A stretch of 64,000 nt of DNA from Liolophura sinensis (GCF_032854445.1 NC_088306.1:27995764-28059763), one strand, 5' to 3'. Counted from the first letter of the stretch, positions 51,366 to 63,675 are shown. Numbers and translations are program-made. Notes: generated by a model not told the origin, from the sequence alone.

Positions 51366-52189
51366 AATATACATCAATAGACTTGTTTTATATTCTATAT
51401 AGCTTACGCCTTACCGTCTACGTCGGTTCATTGTGGAATCTCTGAAATTCGTTGTACAGTGCCGGGATGCTCAAAAGTGTATAAGTGTATAAAAAGAGTT
51501 CAGCCTGGTATTTCCAAATGCGAGTATTCATTAAGGATTTATGGTCTGGATTGCTACTGTGAAAAAATCAGACCAGTATATTATCTTCAGCAGTCGAGAA
51601 TATATCAAGGGAGATCACTCTACCGTTAAAATCGATGATTATCGTAACACTGTATACATAGGCCTATAGATACGCTCTGATTGTTACAACAACGTTCCTG
51701 AAGGTAACGTCTACACTGTACCCCATAACCCAGGCCAGGTGGGTAATGTAAGAATAAGTTGTAAACTTATGACCAACGGACAATAAATGCCCAGTGGTTT
51801 GTCCAGCACTAACTGGGGAAAAGAAAGCCTGTAGATTTTTCTATGTTCCTAAAAATGTTTGACTACTACACCCTGTAACCCCGTATCACGTGGGTATTGC
51901 CATGTAGGGTCAATGTAGAATAGTGGTCGAGAACTGCATAAATGTCCAGATGTAAAACATTGGGAGCTATTTAAAAGTGGTACTGCGGTCAGTCGACTAC
52001 CCCAGCCCAAAAGAAGGTGAGGGTCCAGGAGACGGCTAAGCACTGGCCCCCGGGAGCTTTTGAACGCTAAACAGCTAAAGATGCCCTGAAGTCGTTTTAC
52101 GGGGCTTTTATTCTCCATATAGACCCATTGTAATTGTATGTGCTTAACAGTGTACAGTGCACAAGCGTGCACATGCGCCTTCATTTTTA
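51366..52189. other. No gene supported
   Basis: Two loosely similar stretches (about 51715 and 51870, each with CTGTAACCCC- or CCCATAACCC-like words and GGTGGGTA or CGTGGGTA) suggest an old dispersed repeat. The 111-codon minus-strand open frame at 51849-52184 has no recognised features. Confidence 0.35.
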
Positions 52190-52290
52190 GGGACCGGCAG
52201 AGTCCGTATAGGGCCGATTATGGGCGGGTAGAGCTCTTATAGCGCGGTTTAGGGCGGGTAGAGCTCGTATATGGCCGCTTATGGACAGTT
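52190..52290. repeat. Small cluster of about 31-bp G-rich repeats
   Basis: Three units with GGGCGGGTAGAGCTCGTATA and TTAGGGCGGG, related to the larger array at 52996. Confidence 0.75.
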
Positions 52291-52995
52291 AAATGTTTGT
52301 TGTGGCGTCACACTATTGTCGATAAGAATCGACACTTGCGAGTTAGTGGGCTGAGTGATGAAGGTGATGATTTGTATACCCTTGACTGAGTGTACGACAA
52401 AGCGGGATCCGAACACAAGGTTTTAAAACATTCCAGTATCCCACTGAGCTACACGGGAAGACCATATAACCTTCTCCTTATAGACGACTCTTAACTTTTG
52501 TTGTGACGTCAATCCTTTGTCTGACATAAGAATGTTATTTATGAGCATCGAATCCTCCATGGCACTCTGGTGGCGTGAAAATCGGTTTTGTGTTCGAAAA
52601 AGATGGCATCCTCAGAGCTCGCCATGTTTTGAATGAAGTGTCTAAACTCATTCGCTCGGCTTATATACAGCGTTACCTTCTTCGCATAGCCATGCATTAT
52701 TCGAGCACTTCAAGTGAATAAAAGTCGGTATGTGTGCAAATGTTCTTTATGTAAAGCGGCATGAACTAATTGTTCCCTTGTAACATGGGGGTCAGTCCTG
52801 GTATTGCCCAGGTTGAATGAATGCATTTTTGACCCGTAAATCGTTCCAGAGGACAAAATAACAACAACTGTTGATACTTGAGAAATAATGGACAGCTGCA
52901 TAACACTGGACTATGACGTTTAAGTAAGCTTCTCGCCTCGCCCATCATTGTTCAAGAATCGTCATTTGCTTGGTGTTTCTCTACTATGTAACGCT

Positions 52996-53280
52996 CGTAT
53001 AGGGTGGAGCTCGTATAGAGCAGTTTAGGGACGGGTAGAGTTTGTATAGGGTCGCTCGGGGACGGGTAGAGCTCTTATAGGGTCGTTTAGGGACGAGTGG
53101 AGCTAGTATAGGGCCATTTAGGGACGGGTGGAGCTTGTATAGGGCCATTTAGGGACGGGTGGAGCTTGTATAGGGCCATTTAGGGACGGGTGGAGCTTGT
53201 ATAGGGCCATTTAGGGACGGGTGGAGCTAGTATAGGGCCATTTAGGGACGGGTGGAGCTTGTATAGGGTCGCTTGGGTAG
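52996..53280. repeat. 31-bp minisatellite
   Basis: About nine units of 31 bp: GGGACGGGTGGAGCTTGTAT then AGGGCCATTTA. The central copies (53100-53250) are near identical. The unit is shared with 52190-52290, about 700 bp upstream. Confidence 0.9.
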
Positions 53281-53478
53281 TTTTCCATGAAGTTTCCTTG
53301 GGACCACTTGCCTTCTATCAGTATGGGACATACGTACACGAGCAACACTGAGTATGGGTTTCGAGTGACAGTCTGTGCGTCACCTGTGTTAAACCTGTGC
53401 GAAAAGTGTTTCGTGTACTTGCCAACCCACGCTAATCATTACAATCCACCCATGAAAATTATCAGCATACCTGATATT

Positions 53479-53640
53479 TATTTATTTATTTATTTATTTA
53501 TTTATTCGATTGGTATTTTACGCCGTACTCCAGAATATTTCACTTATACGATGGCGGCCAGCATTATGTTACGATGAAAAAGAATAGAGCCAGGAAAAAC
53601 CCACAACTATCAGCTGATTGCTGCAAGACTTTACAATGTA
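53479..53640 (+). repeat. Molluscan dispersed repeat, truncated copy
   Basis: (TTTA)n, then GATTGGTATTTTACGCCGTA, CTCCAGAATATTTCACTTAT and ACGATGGCGGCCAGCATTAT, then divergent sequence. A short reverse piece (CTTGAGTATGGCATTAAAAC) lies at about 53670-53690. Confidence 0.8.
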
Positions 53641-53826
53641 CCCATACTGTAGGCCTATAAGTTACTTATTCTTGAGTATGGCATTAAAACAACAATCAAA
53701 TCAATCAATTAAAACGAAAAGCAAGTCTAATTAAGAAGAAATGCATGTATGTACCACTTAAAAGCAGAGCAGTCGTTATAACCACCCGAAGAATTTATCA
53801 AAAATTACCCGAAGGTTCTTTTTAGA

Positions 53827-53865
53827 GTGAGTAAGTGAGTGCTTGGAGTTTAACGTCGAAGTTCT
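53827..53865 (+). repeat. Fragment of a second molluscan dispersed repeat
   Basis: GAGTGAGTAAGTGAGTGCTT followed by GGAGTTTAACGTCG is the recognisable head of a repeat I recall as abundant in bivalves. The rest is missing. Confidence 0.5.
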
Positions 53866-53994
53866 TTTTCGAACGTGTGTTTTTTTAAATGAGTTATATG
53901 CAGCCAGATGTGTGAATTCTACATTAGACTTTATCAGTAAGACTTGAAATCGTTTGGGATATATTTCTGTATAATGAGCTTTGTATAAAACTCT

Positions 53995-54335
53995 TCTTGA
54001 CTATGCTAATCTAGTGTGCACTTCTACTAATCTAGTGTGCACTTTTACTAATCTAGTGTGCACTTGTGCTAATCTAGTGTGCACTTCTACTAATCTAGTG
54101 TGCACTTCAGTTAATCTAGTGTGTACTTCTGTCAATCTAGTGTGCACTTCTACTAATCTAGTGTACACTTTTACTAATCTAGTGTGCACTCCAGCTAATC
54201 AAGTGTGCACTTCTACTAATCTAGTGTGCACTTCTACTAATCTAGTGTGCACTTCAGCTAATCTGGTGTGCACTTCTGCTAATTTAGTGGCACTTCAGCT
54301 AATCTAGTGTGCACTTCAGCTAATCTAGTGTGAAA
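53995..54335. repeat. 21-bp minisatellite
   Basis: About 16 units of ACTAATCTAGTGTGCACTTC-type sequence. The period is divisible by three, so both strands stay open and give repetitive peptides (TNLVCTS on plus, HTRLVEV on minus). These are not genes. Confidence 0.92.
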
Positions 54336-54355
54336 TAATAAATATTTCATTTATT

Positions 54356-54559
54356 TTGCCCTGTATTATGGTGTTCAATTTTATGTGTGGTAGAAACCAG
54401 GGTTCTTTGTTTCCAAAGGATTGGAAGAGCTCTTGGAAGCTGAATCGAATGGACAAAGACATTCTGAAAGACGAGAACAAACAGAGAATACTTTACGGCC
54501 CCGAAGATGGTCCTGTCAGCGCCGTCAACTGTTTATTTTTACAGAGTAATTGGAGCTAG
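54356..54559 (+). other. Small open frame, unrecognised
   Basis: A 67-codon frame directly after the minisatellite contains GRNQGSLFPKDWKSSWKLN and DENKQRILYGPEDGPVSAVN. The composition is less biased than its surroundings and could be a fragment of coding sequence or of a mobile element. No domain is recognised and no splice context is convincing. Confidence 0.2.
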
Positions 54560-54780
54560 AAGACAAAAAATCCCGGCCTTCGGACCCCCTCACCCCAGTG
54601 CGACGTGATCGGGAGTTACTCGCCTAGATCACAGACCTATTGAACGCTCCTCGGTACAATCATCAGACTCAGTGTGAATTATCTGTCATCGCATTAAATG
54701 CAGCTGCAGTATATAGGAATGTGCTTTAAAATCGAAAGATAACTTGTGTGAAAAACGTTATTGTCAGAACACCAACTACT

Positions 54781-54985
54781 TTGGTGGCCTACTGGTTTGA
54801 GCGCCCGCTTGTAAGTCGGGAAGTCTGGGATTAAACCCGGGTCTGGCCTTACCAAAGACTGGAAATAGGACTGGTAGATCGGTATAATGGTACTGGGTGT
54901 GGTGTCATGTCTGATGTCTTCGACATAATGCATCAGTGAGGGCAGCACTTTGATGTATTCCGGTGTATTTCTGGCCGGTGATTCC
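54781..54985 (+). repeat. tRNA-derived SINE
   Basis: A-box region TGGCCTACTGGTTTGAGCGC at 54784 and B-box-like GGGATTAAACCCG at about 54827. The body shares TACCAAAGACT, GACTGG, GGTATAATGGTACTGGGTGT and GTGTCATGTCTGATGTCTTC with the SINE at 58821, so both belong to one family. Confidence 0.75.
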
Positions 54986-55274
54986 TATTCTGTTTTTTCT
55001 TTTTGTCTATGTTTGGAGCTTTTCGAGATATAATAAACAACTTAATTTTAGGATGTTAAAGTTACTTCATTTCAATGGCTTGTAAAAATTGAAAACTATG
55101 AGCGCTTGAAGTCTATAATTTGCATAAAATTGCAGTCCAGTGTAAGTTCCTCCCGTTGTATGTGGACATATTTAAGCTACGATTAGCAGTTGTCTGGCTA
55201 TAAGTGTTTAAATGATACCAATCAATTTCAGAAATAGTAATTTATATTAATCCCATACACCACCTAGACTTCAA

Positions 55275-55326
55275 TTTTATTTATTTATTTATTTATTTAT
55301 TTGATTGGTGTTTTACGCCGTACTCC
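55275..55326 (+). repeat. Molluscan dispersed repeat, head only
   Basis: (TTTA)n followed by GATTGGTGTTTTACGCCGTA and CTCC, then unrelated sequence. Confidence 0.8.
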
Positions 55327-55588
55327 TTAGACATTAACCAGACAGCTGAACGTCCCTGAATTGCCTCGATAAAGGTAACATAACTCTAAAATGAAGTATA
55401 TATCAGATGGGAAACCATTAAAAACTGTCTAGGTAAATAGTTGTATTTTTTTACAATGTTTCTAATCGAGTAAAATTGTGTTTCAAGGGTCAGATTCTCC
55501 GGTGGTTTGTTGTGACCAAGAAGGTATCCATTAAGTCACATCTATACTTTTACCTGAAGTAATTCGTTTGTAGGTCAAATTAGCCAGA

Positions 55589-55807
<219 letters not shown>

Positions 55808-55809
<2 letters not shown>

Positions 55810-56640
55810 TTTTTTTATGATGAACTGTAGCAGTCTAATGTGTGTTAAGTAGCATAAACCTTGTGTGACGTCACTGGTCCCATTGTGGTCAGAAAAGGCC
55901 ACTGTAGAATAAAATATTCAAGTGAATTTTAATGAGTTTAACAAATTGTAAAAAAAATTAAACTACTTTTCTGAACAGTTTTTAATAGTCTTTCATCTGA
56001 TGGATACATCATTTTAGTCTGCCATTAGCCTTTAATACTCCATAGTTTCCCAAAGTGGACTGGGTGTCTTAATGTACTTCCACCGGCACCGCAGTGTTGC
56101 TGAATGACTGCTTTTAACATTTCCATGTCAAAGACTGCTCTGTATCAAAGCATAAACTGAAAATCATTCATGCGGATGAACCTGGGAGCCGAAAATTATT
56201 ATTTTGGACTTGGTAATTATTGTGTATAACATTTATTTAGTCAAAGAAATTTTTTTTTTAAATTTAACAAATTTTAAAGTTTTACAGTCGTTCAAGGATG
56301 ACACAAAGCCATAGTAGCTATGATTGTAACAAATGTAGGAGTCATGTCTAAACATAGCTGTACCACTCGGCCCGTATATACTGTAGCCTATCCGACTAAA
56401 ACAAGGCATGCCGTCATCTCGCACTTCGAACTTCGCTTAACCTATACACTATACCTGTGCTGTATGGTTATGCACGGGTCGGCCCCGCCCCCCGAGTCTC
56501 TCAAAGCTAAAATACCTTCAGTACCAGCTTGGACATGTGTTTACGAATGGCACTTATAGAGGTTAAAACTATGATAAAGCATGTAGTCACGTGACAGTGT
56601 GTCTATGACAGGGGCCGGTAGATCCGTGTCATGTGTTGAA
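55808..56640. other. No gene supported
   Basis: Upstream flank of the second gene. CACGTG is present at about 56588. No exon is recognised; the 79-codon open frame at 56320-56559 lacks features. Confidence 0.4.
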
Positions 56641-56843
56641 GTTAAATAAGCCACGGTTTTTCTCTGTTCCCGTTTTCTTCTTTTCTTTATTTCCTTATTC
56701 AGCTCCACCGGCAGCTGCAGTCATAAAGTGAAGTGTACGATATACAGTTGGAGGAACGTTTTACATGCCGTAGGCCTGTCGGTATCGTAGTACAGACACT
56801 ACCCGGAATTGCCGCCTTTTAGCTGGTTACGGTAAGGTGCGTG

Positions 56844-56851
56844 TATAAAAG
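56844..56851 (+). promoter_or_regulatory. TATA box of the second gene
   Basis: TATAAAAG lies about 320 bp upstream of a strong start codon, with no competing exon between. Transcription would be expected to start around 56868-56876, giving a leader of about 290 nt. The leader contains a 13-codon upstream open frame beginning at the ATG near 56882. Confidence 0.5.
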
Positions 56852-57164
56852 CTACACGTTGAACTTCGGATTGTTGTCGTTATGTGTGTGTCTGAGAAAC
56901 GCTGTTTGAAGGCACTATTATGAGACATATCACTCCGGTGCCGAAAGAATCAGTGTCACAGCACAACCGCTGAGGGGTTTCAAGGTTGTCAGGTGGACTG
57001 TGACTGACATCGGATACGTGTACCACGTCGAGTCCACCAACAGTGCGTATCACTGTAGCACCTGTAGGGCGTTACAGACCCACTTGTGATACCTATGTTA
57101 TAGCTGATTACGACGATGGAGTTGTTGTGATCGCCAGCCACACCTGGCCTAATTTACAGCCACC

Positions 57165-57240
57165 ATGATAAGGACAGAGATATGTTGTGGTTTACCTGGG
57201 ATACTGACAGCTGTGCTCCTGTGTCAATTTCTTGTCTCAG
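57165..57240 (+). CDS. First coding exon of a secreted or membrane protein (signal peptide exon)
   Basis: The start codon sits in GCCACCATGA, an optimal context. The 25 codons begin MIRTEICCGLPG and continue into a hydrophobic run (ILTAVLLCQFLVS), a textbook signal peptide with cleavage expected near the exon end. The exon stops at CTCAG/GTAAGT, a perfect donor, in phase 1, the usual phase after a signal-peptide exon. A TATA box lies upstream. No in-frame continuation is visible, so the rest of the gene must lie beyond a long first intron, probably outside the window. The mature protein, and hence its function, is unknown. Its closeness to the mucin-like gene does not by itself imply a shared role. 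Confidence 0.65.
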
Positions 57241-57837
57241 GTAAGTAAATATTACTCTGTTTATATCTAGGCCTCCTTAGCTCCGCTATTAAAATGGCGG
57301 AAAATTGTGAAATAAACTGAATTCGAGACACGACAAATTACAATAATAAAAACGTGACAATAATTTTAAGGGATTTTGTGGAATCCCACAATTGACAATT
57401 GTACAGTCAAATTTGTGTGTGTTGATATGAAACTTAACCAGTGGATTATTCAGTTAACTGATTAATTAGTTGCAAGTTAAGAACTGGAACTGTGCCAAGC
57501 TGATTTGTGATTCCAAGGCGCTTTACACCTGTATTCCTACATGAAAGTGAAATAAACCACAAATGAAGTAACCTTTCTCAGTCTGAAGTAAAATATAACA
57601 AAAAGCACGATATAATACTGGTAGTTTATTGATGTAAGATTTAAAGTATTATCCCTGATGTCACGTGACCACAGCAGGGATACAGGCTGTGTGTTACCGC
57701 TGTAGTTTTGCTTTTGTTATTTTAATGTGTAAAGTACGGATACATGAATGATTGCTTATTAACAAAAAACTCTCTCTTAGTGTTTTCCTCTGTACCCAGT
57801 GAAATATTTCTACAATATTCATTCAACCGTCCTTCAG

Positions 57838-58545
57838 TCAGGCAATCAATCAGTTTATTAATCAATCAATCAATCAATCAATCAACCACTCATCCATCCA
57901 TTCGTCCGTCTGTCCACCCTTCCAGTTAAACATCCGACCATCGAACCATCAGTCAGTCAACCACTCATCCATCCATTCGTCCGTCTGTCCACCCGTCCAA
58001 TCAAACATCGGACCATCGAACCATCAGCCAGTCAACCTCTGACCCATCCTTTCGTCCCTCTGTCCACTCGTCCAATCAAACATCCACCCATCCAACCATC
58101 AATCAATCAACCACTCATCCATCTATTCGTCCGTCTGTCCACCCATCCAATCAACAGCCGACCATCCAACTACCAATCAATCAATTAACCAACCACTCAT
58201 CCATCCATTCGTCCGTCTGTCCACCCGTCCAATCAAACATCCGACCATCCAACCATCAGTCAGTCAACCACTCACCCATCCATTCGTCCGTCTGTCCATC
58301 CGTCCAGTCAAACATCCGACCATCAACCAGTCAACAACTCATCCATCAATTCGTCTGTCTGTCCACCCGTCCAATCAAACATCCGACCATCTAACCATCA
58401 ATCAATCAATCAGTCAACAACTCATCCGTCCATTCGTCCGTCTGTCCCCCGTTTAATCACACATCCGACCATCCAACCATAAACTATTCAACCAATCAAT
58501 CAATCAATTCATCCGTGCATACATCCATATATCTGTCAACAGTTT
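57838..58545. repeat. 70-80 bp minisatellite built of CATC/CAAT words
   Basis: About eight imperfect units. Each contains CATCCATTCGTCCGTCTGTC, CACCCGTCCAATCAAACATC, GACCATC and CAATCAATCA or CAGTCAGTCA. Unit length varies from about 66 to 82 bp through gain and loss of tetranucleotides. Confidence 0.9.
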
Positions 58546-58820
58546 CATCAACCCATAAATTTACCATACCGCCGGATTTGGTCACTTCATGTAAATTTAT
58601 GCCTAAAACAATACATTGATACATTAATGCAAATCTTAAGTTATATTCATTTATTGCGAGTGAACTTTGTACGCCTCCCCTTAAATGTAACACTAACAGC
58701 GGCAAGCAGATAAATTTCATGATTTATCAAACACTTCACCTATAGAACGTTGACCGTGGTATATGTCATAGTCTATGTCAGATAATACAACTGACAAAAC
58801 AGTCCGTCTTACACACAGAT

Positions 58821-59155
58821 GACCGCTTCGGTGTCCTGATGGTTAGAGCGTCTGCCGCGAAGTCGGGAGGCCAGGGATCAAACTCCGGTCGGTCACACCA
58901 AAGACTTTAAAAGTTAGACTTGTTGCTGTCTCGCCTGGCGCTCATGATCAGCAAGAAAACAGGACTGGTTCAACCGGTGTCAGTATAATGGGACTGCCTG
59001 GGGTGTCATGTCTGGTGTCATCGGTATGATGCTCCTGTGGCGGCAGCACTTTGGCGGCATGAACTCGCCTTGCCACAAGAAGCGCAGAATATTTACGCAC
59101 AGCTAATGTCTCCTCGTCATCATATGACTGAAAAAAATGTTATGTATGAAGGAAA
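58821..59155 (+). repeat. tRNA-derived SINE, near full length
   Basis: A-box region GTGTCCTGATGGTTAGAGCG, B-box region GGGATCAAACTCC, then TCACACCAAAGACTTTAAAA, TTGTTGCTGTCTCGCCTGGC, GGTGTCAGTATAATGGGACT and GGTGTCATGTCTGGTGTC. The family is shared with 54781. A (CAGA)n tail follows at 59163. Confidence 0.8.
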
Positions 59156-59162
59156 ATCCCAA

Positions 59163-59168
59163 GCACGC

Positions 59169-59213
<45 letters not shown>

Positions 59214-59222
59214 GGCAGGCTG
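59163..59222. repeat. (CAGA)n microsatellite
   Basis: About 12 pure CAGA units, then two CAGG variants. It sits at the 3' end of a SINE and may derive from its tail. Confidence 0.95.
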
Positions 59223-59934
59223 ATAAATGTGTTAATAATCTGCGACTCGGTATACATGTAACAATATTAGTCGCATGTCTGACTAAAGTCATGACTGACA
59301 GAGTCGTTGAGAAGAGTCTGTTGATTAGACTACAACATTTATGTACAAATGACACGTGACTACTAGCAAATGTATCAGAGCCTACCTACATATAACATAA
59401 CCCTCAGAAGCCTTCGGATCTTCATTTCACAACCTGTAAAGCAGCACATGGGTACATGGAACCTAAACTAACAACAGACATGTACCTTTCTGTATATCTC
59501 TCTACGCACCCGATCAGCAGTTTTCCTAATTTCTCTCCAAGCTTCACATAAGCAATATTTTAATATTTCTAAAGGCTTATGTTATGTGTAATATACGCCT
59601 TACTATTTATTGAATTATACAATATCACACAAAATTTACAGAGCTCTAGAAGGACAGTTAAAGTGCGGATATCGATTTTTTTGCCCTTTTGAGAGTTTAA
59701 TTTGCATAATTAATGACAAGGTTTAGTTTATTAGTTTCTATAATAGCCTATATTATATGTTTTAACACCTTGTGTTGACAAAAAAATCTGAGAGAAGGAA
59801 GTGTGCCTTTATACGCCTACGAATTTCCACAAACTTGTGCTTCCTGTTGCTATAAATGTTCATTTTTAACTTAAATTCTGGAATAAGTATCTTCCATTTT
59901 TAAGAAGTGATGTTAATTTCCGTTTCATACGTGA

Positions 59935-60045
59935 GAAGGCCTGCCAGTAACCTGCCGACGGCCGTGGGTTTTCCTCTGTCTGTCGGGTTTCCTCCTATCG
60001 TCGTATAAATGAAATGTTCTTTAGTCTTGCGTTAAATAAATAAAT
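59935..60045 (-). repeat. Molluscan dispersed repeat, reverse copy
   Basis: On the minus strand it begins with (TTTA)n, then an AACGCAAGACTAAAGAACAT core, TTTATACGACGATAGGAGGA and AACCCACGGCCGTCGGCAGG. Divergent and shortened. Confidence 0.6.
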
Positions 60046-60099
60046 GAACACGAAAACCCGATGGATTCATTGATTCAGTTATGACTTATCTATTTACGA

Positions 60100-60230
60100 C
60101 GCGTTTATTTATTTATTTGTTGCTTACAGCCATACACAATACCTTTTCTACTTATACGATAGTGGTCAGCTGTATATGGATAGAGGACACCTTTGTGTAC
60201 GGCGGGAAAACACCCACCTTTGGCAAGTTT
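60100..60230 (+). repeat. Molluscan dispersed repeat, very divergent copy
   Basis: A (TTTA)n head followed by GCTTACAGCCATACACAATA, CTACTTATACGATAGTGGTC and AGC. Only the layout and the TATACGATxGTGGTCAGC block remain similar. Confidence 0.4.
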
Positions 60231-60785
60231 CTGACGTACATTCCTATAGATGTGGTGTACATGCACATACATGTATATGTAGACCATTTTAGTGGAAGAC
60301 AAGTGGTTTATAAATGACCTGTGATCACCATTCATATAATATTTAACCCATTCATTTTTGTTCAAGACAGTTTTTTAAAAAGTTAGCGAAAGTATTTTAA
60401 AGGTCCATGCAGTTTTCAGTGATGTGTTTGTTGATGGCATAGTTCTTTTTGATGTTGATTTGTCTGGTACGGAAACAGCACGTTATAAGTGCGGTATGTG
60501 GCCCCTGGTGCTCTAAATACCGCTGTGGTGTTGAACTGCACGGAATATGGGGATCGGGAGCCGTTATTTAGGCTACGTTTATAGTGTCCACCCGTAAGGG
60601 TTATTATTAGCATATGTAAATCTGCCACAAGCTTTTCAGGTAGATACAACAACTCTAAACAGTCGGTTGCAGTATCAAGACAAACCTGTACGTGTTTGTA
60701 GCGTTTGTTAGTAGTTGTGGGCTATATATTACCTGGTATTAAATCATTCACTGTTGGATTCACAGTCCTATATACACTGAAAAGA

Positions 60786-60787
<2 letters not shown>

Positions 60788-60856
<69 letters not shown>
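60788..60856. repeat. (TA)n microsatellite
   Basis: About 34 TA units. A short duplicate of its flank (ACACTGAAAAGAA then CTATATATATTAACGTTT) occurs at about 61020. Confidence 0.95.
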
Positions 60857-60858
<2 letters not shown>

Positions 60859-61089
60859 CGTTTGTGAATTTATTTGTGTTTCGTGTAAATTGAGAAACAG
60901 ATAAACCCAGTTATTCCAGAATCTCCAAGTTTTGTGTATTGAGTTATACGGACTTACAATTGTCACAAGATAGACGTTAAGAGCTCCGTCTAGAAACATG
61001 TAGGCCTACACATAGACATACACTGAAAAGAAGCTATATATATTAACGTTTTCGAATTTATTTATTTTTTACAGTCATGAACATGTAGG

Positions 61090-61325
61090 CTTATTTATTT
61101 TTTTTTATTTATTTCTTTGATTGGTGTTTTACACTATGCCTCACTTACATGACGGTGGTCAGCATTATGGTGGGATTGAACCAGGCAGACCCAGGAGGAA
61201 TCCAACGACCATCCGTAGGTTGCTGGAAGATGAAGCCGGAGATGAATTCATTATGAGCTGGACTAGAACTCACAGCCACCGCACTGGTAAAAGGCTCCTG
61301 GGTCGTTAGCGCCTCTACATGCAGG
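61090..61325 (+). repeat. Molluscan dispersed repeat
   Basis: A T-rich head, GATTGGTGTTTTACACTATG, CACTTACATGACGGTGGTCA, GCATTATGGTGGGATTGAAC, AACGACCATCCGTAGGTTGC and a GGTAAAAGGCTCCTGGGTCG tail. Nearly full length relative to 51150. The open frames on both strands here come from the repeat. Confidence 0.85.
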
Positions 61326-61523
61326 CCCCAATGTAGACTTACAAAAATGGCTATAATATAACAGATAGCTATGTGTGCTATTTTTAAAAACACCACAGAT
61401 GTATTCAAACATGTAAAAACACGGTTATAGTCGGATGGTCGGATGTTATAATAACAGACACGTGTATTTATAACTAGAAACATCAGCTAATGTACTCGAA
61501 TTATTGAGATAAGTGTATAATAC

Positions 61524-63675
61524 TAGATACATGTAGGCCTCGTTATTTGTAGAATAACCAACAGATGTACAGACATTTAGATTTACAACCACACTTCTGT
61601 AACACTAGATTCATGTAGGCCTCGTTATTTGTAGAATAACCAACAGATGTACAAACATTTAGATTTACAACCACACTTCTGTAATACTAGATACATGTAG
61701 GCCTCGTTATTTGTAGAATAACCAAAAGATGTACAAACATTTAGATTTACAACCACACTTCTGTAATACTAGATTCATGTAGGCCTCGTTATTTATAGAA
61801 TAACCAACAGATATACAAACATTTACATTTAGAACCACACTTCTGTAACACTAGATACATGTAGGCCTCGTTATTTGTAGAATAACCAACAGATGTACAG
61901 ACATTTAGATTTACAACCACACTTCTGTAACACTAGATACATGTAGGCCTCGTTATTTGTAGAATAACCAACAGATGTACAAACATTTAGATTCAGAACC
62001 ACACTTCTGTAATACTAGATTCATGTAGGCCTCGTTATTTGTACAGATGTACAAACATTTAGATTTAGAACCACACTTCAGTAACACTAGATACATGTAG
62101 GCCTCGTTATTTGTAGAATAACCAACAGATGTACAAACATTTAGATTTAGAACCACACTTCAGTAACACTAGATACATGTAGGCCTCGTTATTTGCAGAA
62201 TAACCAACAGATGTACAAACATTTAGATTTAGAACCACACTTCTGTAATACTAGATACATGTAGGCCTCGTTATTTGTAGAATAACCAACAGATGTACAA
62301 ACATTTAGATTTAGAACCACACTTCTGTAATACTAGATACATGTAGGCCTCGTTATTTGTAGATTAACCAACAGATGTACAAACATTTAGATTTACAACC
62401 ACACTTCTGTAATACTAGATACATGTAGGCCTCGTTATTTGTAGATTAACCAACAGATGTACAAACATTTAGATTAGAACCACACTTCTGTAATACTCGA
62501 TACATGTAGGCCTCGTTATTTGCAGAATAACCAACAGATGTACAAACATTTAGATTTACAACCACACTTCTGTAACACTAGATACATGTAGGCCTCGTTA
62601 TTTATAGAATAACCAACAGATATACAAACATTTAGATTTAAAACCAAACGCCTGTAACACTAGATTCATGTAGGCCTCGTTTTTTGCAGAATAACCAACA
62701 GATGTACAAACACTTAGATTTAGAACCACACTTCTGTAATACTAGATTCATGTAGGCCTCGTTATTTGTAGAATAACCAACAGATGTACAAACATTTAGA
62801 TTTACAACCACACTTCTGTAATACTAGATACATGTAGGCCTCGTTATTTGTAGATTAACCAACAGATGTACAAACATTTAGATTAGAACCACACTTCTGT
62901 AATACTAGATACATGTAGGCCTCATTATTTGCAGAATAACCAACAGATGTACAAACATTTAGATTTAGAACCACACTTCTGTAACACTAGATACATGTAG
63001 GCCTCATTATTTGCAGAATAACCAACAGATGTACAAACATTTAGATTTACAACCACACTTCTGTAATACTAGATTCATGTAGGCCTCGTTATTTGTAGAA
63101 TAACCAACAGATATACAAACATTTAGATTTAGAACCAAACGTCTGTAACACTAGATTCATGTAGGCCTCGTTATTTGTAGAATAACCAACAGATGTACAA
63201 ACATTTAGATCTAGAACCACACTTCTGTAACACTAGATGCATGTAGGCCTCGTTATTTATAGAATAACCAACAGATGTACAAACATTTAGATTTAGAACC
63301 ACACTTCTGTAATACTAGATGCATGTAGGCCTCGTTATTTGTAGATTAACCAACAGATGTACAGACATTTAGATTTAGAACCACACTTCTGTAATACTAG
63401 ATACATGTAGGCCTCGTTATTTGTAGATTAACCAACAGATGTACAAACATTTAGATTTAGAACCACACGTCTCTAACACTAGATTCATGTAGGCCTCGTT
63501 ATTTGTAGAATAACCAACAGATGTGCAAACACTTAGATTTAGAACCACACTTCTGTAATACTAGATTCATGTAGGCCTCGTTATTTGTAGAATAACCAAC
63601 AGATGTACAAACATTTAGATTTAGAACCACACTTCTGTAATACTAGATTCATGTAGGCCTCGTTATTTGTAGAAA
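61524..63675. repeat. 82-bp tandem array (about 26 copies)
   Basis: Units of 82 bp carry ATGTAGGCCTCGTTATTTGT, AGAATAACCAACAGATGTAC, AAACATTTAGATTTAGAACC and ACACTTCTGTAATACTAGAT. Most differ by a few bases at a limited set of positions (GATAC/GATTC/GATGC, TTAGAACC/TTACAACC, AGAATAACC/AGATTAACC). One unit near 62041 lacks about 15 bp. The array fades out after 63670 into loosely similar AACACTAAATAC words. Confidence 0.95.

Noticed and set aside
53981-54307. 108-codon Cys-containing repeat peptide (NLVCTST)
   Set aside because: Translation of a 21-bp minisatellite; both strands are open and there is no start or signal sequence.
60705-60999. Ile-Tyr repeat peptides on both strands
   Set aside because: Translation of a (TA)n microsatellite.
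61524-63675. CRISPR-like array
   Set aside because: The repeats abut with no unique spacers, the 82-bp unit varies throughout its length, and the context is eukaryotic.
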